This document shows positions 59,071-64,000 of a DNA stretch of 64,000 bases, piece by piece. Source of the stretch: Petrosia ficiformis (taxonomy: Eukaryota; Porifera; Demospongiae; Haplosclerida; Petrosiidae); assembly GCA_947044365.1 (NCBI GenBank), contig OX345636.1:2093501-2157500 (forward strand), written 5' to 3'. The notes beneath the pieces are model-generated. The model was not told the origin of the DNA, made no database searches, and saw only the letters and a program-made list of their open reading frames with translations. The translations under genes were made by a program, and so were the position numbers. Position 1 is the stretch's first letter. Each line of letters begins with the position of its first letter.

Positions 59071-59495
59071 ATTTCCTCCTAGATGCAATATTTCCCTCTA
59101 GATGCAATATTACCTTCTAACTGCAATATTACCTTCTAGATGCAATAATACCTCCTAGCTGCAATATTACCTCCTAGCTGCAATATTACCTCCTAGCTGC
59201 AATAATACCTCCTAGCTGCAATAATACCTTCTAGCTGCAATATTACCTCCTAGATGCAATATTACCTCCAAGCTGCAATATTACCTCCTAGCTGCAATAT
59301 TACCTCCTAGATGCAATATTACCTTCTAGCTGCAATATTACCTCCTAGATGCAATATTACCTCCTAGCTGCAATAATACCTCCTAGATGCAATGTTACCT
59401 TCTAGCTGCAATATTACCTCATAGATGCAATATTACCTCCTACCTGCAATAATACCTCCTAGCTGCAATATTACCTCCTAGCTGCAATATTACCT
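59071..59495. repeat. 19-bp minisatellite, about 22 units
   Basis: The unit is TTACCTCCTAGCTGCAATA with regular variants: C or T in the CTCC block, CTGC or ATGC in the core, ATTA or AATA at the end. The period is not a multiple of three and all frames contain stops, so it is non-coding. Confidence 0.9.
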
Positions 59496-59875
59496 GTACT
59501 TATTATACTCAATAGAGTTTCACATAGCAGAAAAGGGAGGGGTCCATTAAGGGGTTTATTGCAATATTGTATGTGCTATTGTTGCCTCTTCAATGTGTAA
59601 AAACAACTAATACTAAAAAATGAACACATCTAAGCCCCTCGTGTGTGTTTCAAAGAACAAAACATGTAATCCACTAAAACATTACAATGTGTGGTATCTG
59701 AAAAATGTTTTATACCAGACTTAAAAACACCAACTAATAATATTCTGTAAATTCCTTTCAGATAAGATAACTCTGAAACATCAGGTTACATTAACTCACC
59801 ATTTTGCTAAAAGCAATTGATGTAGATGTTTATGACCTAATGATCCTTTACAAAAACTCACATTTTAAACCCTTT
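59496..59875. other. Spacer before the piggyBac element
   Basis: No gene seen. It has no obvious repeats other than AT-rich sequence; the TTAA target site of the piggyBac insertion lies at its end. Confidence 0.4.
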
Positions 59876-59894
59876 TTAACCCTTACAGGACCAT

Positions 59895-59997
59895 TGTCAC
59901 GAATTCGTGACACACGGAACATTGCACCTGGACCATTGTCACGAATTCGTGACATGTACGTTTCTATAAATAAGACCGTTGTCACGAATTCGTGACA
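59895..59997. promoter_or_regulatory. Three identical 18-bp palindromes at the left end of piggyBac
   Basis: TGTCACGAATTCGTGACA occurs at 59895-59912, 59937-59954 and 59980-59997, spaced 42 and 43 bases start to start, about four helical turns. Identity among the three while the spacers differ suggests protein-binding sites, probably for the transposase or its cysteine-rich domain; a promoter role is the alternative. Confidence 0.7.
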
Positions 59998-60199
59998 TAA
60001 CATACAGTAATTACTCACCTCCATTTCTTTGCCAATCTAAACTCCTCCTTCGTTTATATGACTATTTATAACCCCTCCCAATGAAAACAATAAATTTATA
60101 AACACGAAGCGATAAAAATAAACGCGCTATTACAAATTATATACAGCTGTATATACAGCTGTATACAGAACAAATTACACATAAATATAAGATAATAGT

Positions 60200-62327
60200 A
60201 TGGCTGGAATCAGCAGAATAACTGTAGAGCAAGTCCTTGAAATGATATCCGATGATGAGATAGACATTGGAATGGATATTGAAGTTGGAAATGACAGTGA
60301 TAGTAGTGACGATGAGGCAACAGGAGATATAAGTGATGACTTGATTGATGAGTTCGAAAATGATGAAGATGATAGTAGTGAAAGTGAAATCGATGAGGCA
60401 AATGGTGATGGAGGTGCAACAACAAGTGGAAGGAGTGCCTTGGGACAATGGAGAAGTAGAGGTAGAGGAAATAGTACCAGTGGAAGAAGTAGAGGTAGAG
60501 GTAGAGGTAGAGGTAAGGGTGCAAGGACAGCTACTGGTAGAGGCAATCAAGAATTGGCAAAGACTTACAACTGGACAGCAGTTGGTACAGGTAAGTAAAA
60601 GACTGTTCCTTAGTAAAATAGTTATTATTCTGTGTTTGCAGATGATACAGCTCCAACCCACACTATATTTCGTGAGACACCCGGAAGCAATGTAGGTGGC
60701 TCTTGTCAGACACCAGAGGAGTGTTTCTCACTGTTTTTTAGTGACGAGGTCTGGCAGTTCTTAGTTGACAACACAAATGAGTATGCTGCCAACAAAATTG
60801 GTGCTATGCAGGTTAGTAGGAAACTAGGAATAAAGCCAACAAAACTTTAGTGTAACTGTCAAATTTTGTAGGTGAATCCACGGTCATTGTATAGCAACTG
60901 GAAGGATGTTACAGTTGACGAGATGAAGGGATTTGTTGGTGTGATCCTGAATATGGGTATAATTCAGCTCCCAAACCTGAAGGATTACTGGTCCAAAAAC
61001 TCCACCACAGAACTCCCATTCTTCAGAAAGGTATTCTCCCGAAACAGATTCTTTCAGATATTCGGTACACTGCATGCAGGAGATATTGATAGTACTGTCA
61101 GACGCCAAAAGATCCAGCCTCTCCTTGACCTTCTTTGCCCATCATTTCAGGCAGCGTATACACCAGGCCAACATGTAGCAGTGGATGAGTCAGTCATTTC
61201 TTTCAAGGGTAGGGTTGGGTTCCTTCAATACCTCAAAGGGAAGCCAAATCCATGGGGAATCAAAGCCTTTGTACTGGCTGACAGTGTCTCTGGGTATATG
61301 CATAATTTATGCATTTACTTTGGTAGAGAGACACAACTCATTAGACCGGAGCTGCCCCACACAGTAAGGGTAGTTCTTACTCTTATCGAAGGACTGCATG
61401 ACAAGGGTTACGATCTTTATGTAGACAGATTTTACTCCAGTCCTTTATTGGCGACCGAACTAAAAAAAAAAGGGATCACTATAACAGGTATTACACTAAA
61501 CCGCACCCATTACCTTGTACAAATAGTATGTATTTTATGTACCTTTAGGAACTGTGCAATCCAACCGAAAAGGTCTGCCACTAGGTTTCAAATCGAAACA
61601 AAAACACCCCAGGGGTACAGTGGAGGCTTTTCGCTGTGACGATTTGCTAGCCTTGTCATGGTTCGACAAGAGGAAAGTTTTGATGCTTTCCTCCAAACAT
61701 TCAGCTGAAATAACCCAGATTCAGACGAGGTGAGCATGACAACTAACCTACACGTACATAAAAAATTACAACACCAATATGGTTTTATATTCACATACCT
61801 TTTACAGGTTTACCACCCAGCCCAAAGAAAAACCTGTGGTTGTTGTAGACTACAACAAATACATGTTGGGAGTCGACAAGTTAGATCAACTCTGTAGCTA
61901 CTACAGTTTTCTCCATAAGTCCGTGAAGTGGTGGAGAAAAGTTTTTTTTTGGTTATTAGAAGTAGGTGTAGTAAATTCCTATGTCATCCACAAGGAGCAG
62001 TGTGCTAAACAGGGGAAACAACAAATCACTCACCTTGGATACCGCCGTGCTCTTATCGATAGTCTGACTGAGCCATTGCGTAGAGTCTCTGGTGTCAATT
62101 CAGGAATGCGAGCACCACCCTCTATCGAACGTCTTCAACTTGGTCAGCACTTCCTGCGCAAGGATGAGAAACGCACAGACTGTGTTGTATGCAGCGACAG
62201 GAATGGTGGTGGTCAAAGACATCTCACTCAATATCACTGTAAGACTTGCAGTGATGATCCAGCTGTTTGCCCTACCGACTGTTTTCGCACCTATCACACA
62301 AAGAAAAACTTCAAGTCTATATCATAA
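60200..62327 (+). CDS. piggyBac transposase, five exons
   Basis: Exons 60200-60590, 60642-60811, 60872-61487, 61549-61729 and 61808-62327 all have GT-AG junctions and join to 625 residues without a stop. The N-terminus is very acidic (1-80), followed by an Arg/Gly-rich stretch (SRGRGRGRGKG, about 105-117). The DDE_Tnp_1_7 domain spans about 150-540. Catalytic aspartates are D292 (HVAVDESVISFKGR), D372 (DLYVDRFYSS) and D476 (YNKYMLGVDKLDQL), with D479 as the usual fourth. The C-terminus has the cysteine-rich domain (DCVVC ... YHCKTC ... VCPTDCF) that binds terminal DNA in this family. Introns are 51-78 bp. Length is normal for piggyBac. The protein should cut at TTAA and re-insert the element; no lesion is visible. 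Confidence 0.95.
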
Positions 62328-62782
62328 TATTTCCATATTATATCTATATATAATAGTGATATCATTCCTACCACACCTTTCTTTCTTTTCTAATATTTAC
62401 ATATATATATATATACAGGCACACATACAACTTACTATATATTATTTTACAATTATATAATTATAATATGTATGCATATTATACATATATATATTGACAG
62501 AGAACCTTACCGTGTTTCCTTATAGTAACATCCATTGCGTGATTCTCACACTTGAACAGAAGCTCCACGTAGTAGATTTGACGATTCAGCTATAAAAACT
62601 TACCTTCCATTCCTCACTTTCATATTGCGAGTACAAATGAAGCGGTATATATCTCATCGTTGGACGTTAGGGACAATTCGAAAAACTTACCGTTTCTTCC
62701 CAAAAATTGCTGTCTCTTAGGAGAGATTACGTAATTTTGTGGGTGTGCGTATGAATTTAATTAGCGGTCCGGTAAGGGTTAA

Positions 62783-63098
62783 AATAACAGTAACAATCAA
62801 CCGTAAATTGACATTGTCCCACCTTGACATACTCACAACCTCATGAAAAATAAATTAAAATACCTGCTATTTGAGCACCTTGTATCAAACGTTGGTATCC
62901 ATGAAGAACAACCATTGGTCTCACTAGATAATGAATGATGTTGGATTCATATACAAATTGCTGAATATTGAGCATTTTTGAAATTAAACATTTGTTTCCT
63001 AAATGATCATAATCCTGGTTTTCGAACTACATGTATAGTAAAACGTGCTTCCTCAAAGTAAATCTATGAATATATAATGAGCTCAGTCTATTTATCAG
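62783..63098. other. Intron or upstream spacer of LEO1
   Basis: No exon recognised. The stretch lies between the piggyBac insertion and the first visible LEO1 exon; it ends in the acceptor TTTATCAG. The upstream LEO1 exons are not found anywhere in the window. Confidence 0.45.
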
Positions 63099-63603
63099 GT
63101 ACTGGATTACAAGGTCAGACTGTTTTTAAAGACAAGATAACATTTCGACCTCACTCTACCAAACTCATAGAAAAATGACATTATCTATAGTTGACCAGTT
63201 TTCAAAAGCTCAGGTAAAATCTACACTGTATCTCTATCTGACTGTCATTCTACCTATCTGTCTGTCTATCCATCAATCATTACATACATATATATCCAAT
63301 TGTCATATACTGTACATATGGCATGTATACATGTTTATCTATAACAGAAAATCAGAGTGTTACCAGTTGTAGAAAAAGATCCCGAGTCTCGTAGAAATGA
63401 AATGATTAAGGTACTAAATACTGGTTTAAAACATGTATTTGTTTACTTGTTAGTTACTCATTTGTATACTTGTTAGCAAGAAGAACAACGTCTTCGTGCT
63501 TCAGTGAGGCTTGAAAGCCAACAGAGAAGAATGAAAGAGAAGAGAGCTCATAAGGGATTAACCACGAAGAGGTCGATATGAAGAAGATGATGAAGATGAA
63601 GAA
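63099..63603 (+). CDS. LEO1: RNA polymerase-associated protein LEO1, internal exons
   Basis: Three exons (63099-63213, 63348-63410, 63477-63603) encode the most conserved part of LEO1, a subunit of the nuclear Paf1 complex that travels with RNA polymerase II and promotes histone modification during elongation. Exon 1 reads GTGLQGQTVFKDKITFRPHS, then KMTLSIVDQFSKAQ; exon 2 KIRVLPVVEKDPESRRNEMI; exon 3 QEEQRLRASVRLESQQRRMK to HKGL, then an acidic RGRYEEDDEDEE ending at a GTGAGG donor. Two one-base frame changes stand out: near 63168-63170 (before KMTLS) and near 63561-63563 (after HKGLT). They would be two single-base deletions in otherwise perfectly conserved protein with correct splice sites, so sequencing errors are as likely as a pseudogene. 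N-terminal and C-terminal exons are absent from the window. The piggyBac element lies just upstream in the same orientation. Confidence 0.85.
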
Positions 63604-63643
63604 GTGAGGAACTGTGTTAGTATAGTCAAAGTACATGTATCTA

Positions 63644-63990
63644 GTATGGGTATGAGTCTGACATTTATGTAGTATGGGTATGTGTCTGTACGACAATACA
63701 TTTATATAGTATGGGTATGAGCAGGGGTGTGGAAACAGCCAGTCATGCAGGATATTGTCCGATAAATCTAGTGAATGTCCGGGAAATTAAAACTGAACTG
63801 TATACAAAGTATATGGGGAGCAGGACAAGAGTAGTGAAAACAAGCCAGAATATCCGGCAATTAGCTCACTATTTCCACACCCCTGGGTATGAGTCTCTAT
63901 GACAATACATTTATGTAGTATGGGTATGAGTCTGTATGACAATAAATTTATGTAGTATAGATATGAGTATAACATACCATGTACATGCAC
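63644..63990. repeat. 37-bp minisatellite, interrupted
   Basis: The unit runs GGGTATGAGTCTGTATGACA then ATACATTTATGTAGTAT. About two and a half units lie before and two and a half after a hAT MITE. The first unit lacks nine bases. Confidence 0.75.
63722..63885. mobile_element. 164-bp hAT MITE in the minisatellite
   Basis: The ends are CAGGGGTGTGGAAA and TTTCCACACCCCTG, perfect over 14 bases. GGTATGAG is duplicated at 63714-63721 and 63886-63893. There is no coding capacity. Confidence 0.9.
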
Positions 63991-64000
63991 TAGAAGCTAT

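Larger units (their letters stand above)
59880..62778 (+). mobile_element. Complete piggyBac transposon
   Basis: TTAA flanks both sides (59876-59879, 62779-62782). The ends are CCCTTACAGGACC and, inverted, CCCTTACCGGACC: 13 bases with one mismatch. The 2,899-bp element holds one intact five-exon transposase gene in plus orientation. Three identical 18-base palindromes stand between the left end and the gene. Intact ends, target site and gene make this the only element here that looks capable of autonomous movement. Confidence 0.95.

Noticed and set aside
59071..59495. CRISPR-like array
   Set aside because: The 19-base units are directly contiguous without spacers; this is a minisatellite in a eukaryote.
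60137..60661. 174-codon minus-strand frame over piggyBac exon 1
   Set aside because: It is the Ser/Thr-rich shadow of the acidic and Arg/Gly-rich transposase N-terminus.

Overview
The window is AT-rich eukaryotic DNA: genes are split by short GT-AG introns (about 48-140 bp), DNA transposons dominate, and the one recognisable housekeeping gene fragment is LEO1 of the Paf1 complex. The transposon set (piggyBac, pogo/Tigger, hAT, TTAA-type MITEs), the RecQ-like helicase and HIRAN-like fragments and the small introns suggest an early-branching metazoan, most likely a demosponge. That assignment is inference; no marker here proves the species.

Layout. 0-16 kb: old overlapping repeats, a broken SAMD3-like gene (2.9-4.2 kb), the first member of a secreted cysteine-rich family (5.6 kb, minus) and a hAT element with a zinc-finger fragment. 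16-25 kb: a run of MITEs with readable target-site duplications, a HIRAN-bearing element, a reverse-transcriptase relic and a TIR-flanked relic of a zinc-finger element. 25.6-29.0 kb: a dead pogo/Tigger transposon, itself split by a 1.1-kb long-TIR element that carries a small intact two-exon gene of unknown function. 29.6, 42.3 and 45.1 kb: three further members of the cysteine-rich family, all on the minus strand, each with the same TATA/GC-box promoter and duplicated flanks. 32-33.4 kb: two inverted TTAA-type MITEs, one sitting at the centre of an older palindrome. 33.7-40.3 kb and 48.4-57.9 kb: a roughly 3-kb repeat block present about three times, with nested MITEs that date the duplications. 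56.4-57.3 kb: a RecQ-like helicase fragment and a ZAD-like zinc-finger exon that replaced part of the last copy. 59.1-64 kb: a 19-bp minisatellite, a complete piggyBac transposon with intact five-exon transposase, LEO1 exons, and a 37-bp minisatellite with a hAT MITE inside.

How the parts relate. The cysteine-rich genes form a local family that spread by segmental duplication; the Tigger insertion has a paralogous empty site beside another family member. The piggyBac element is the only transposon here that looks autonomous. It shares a subterminal palindrome design (TGTCAC-N6-GTGACA) with the non-autonomous TTAA MITEs at 16.8, 48.6 and 52.5 kb. The best candidates for something undescribed are the small gene in the long-TIR element at 27 kb, the ZAD/RecQ element with its MITE relatives, and the cysteine-rich gene family. 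All calls come from reading the sequence; no database search was possible.
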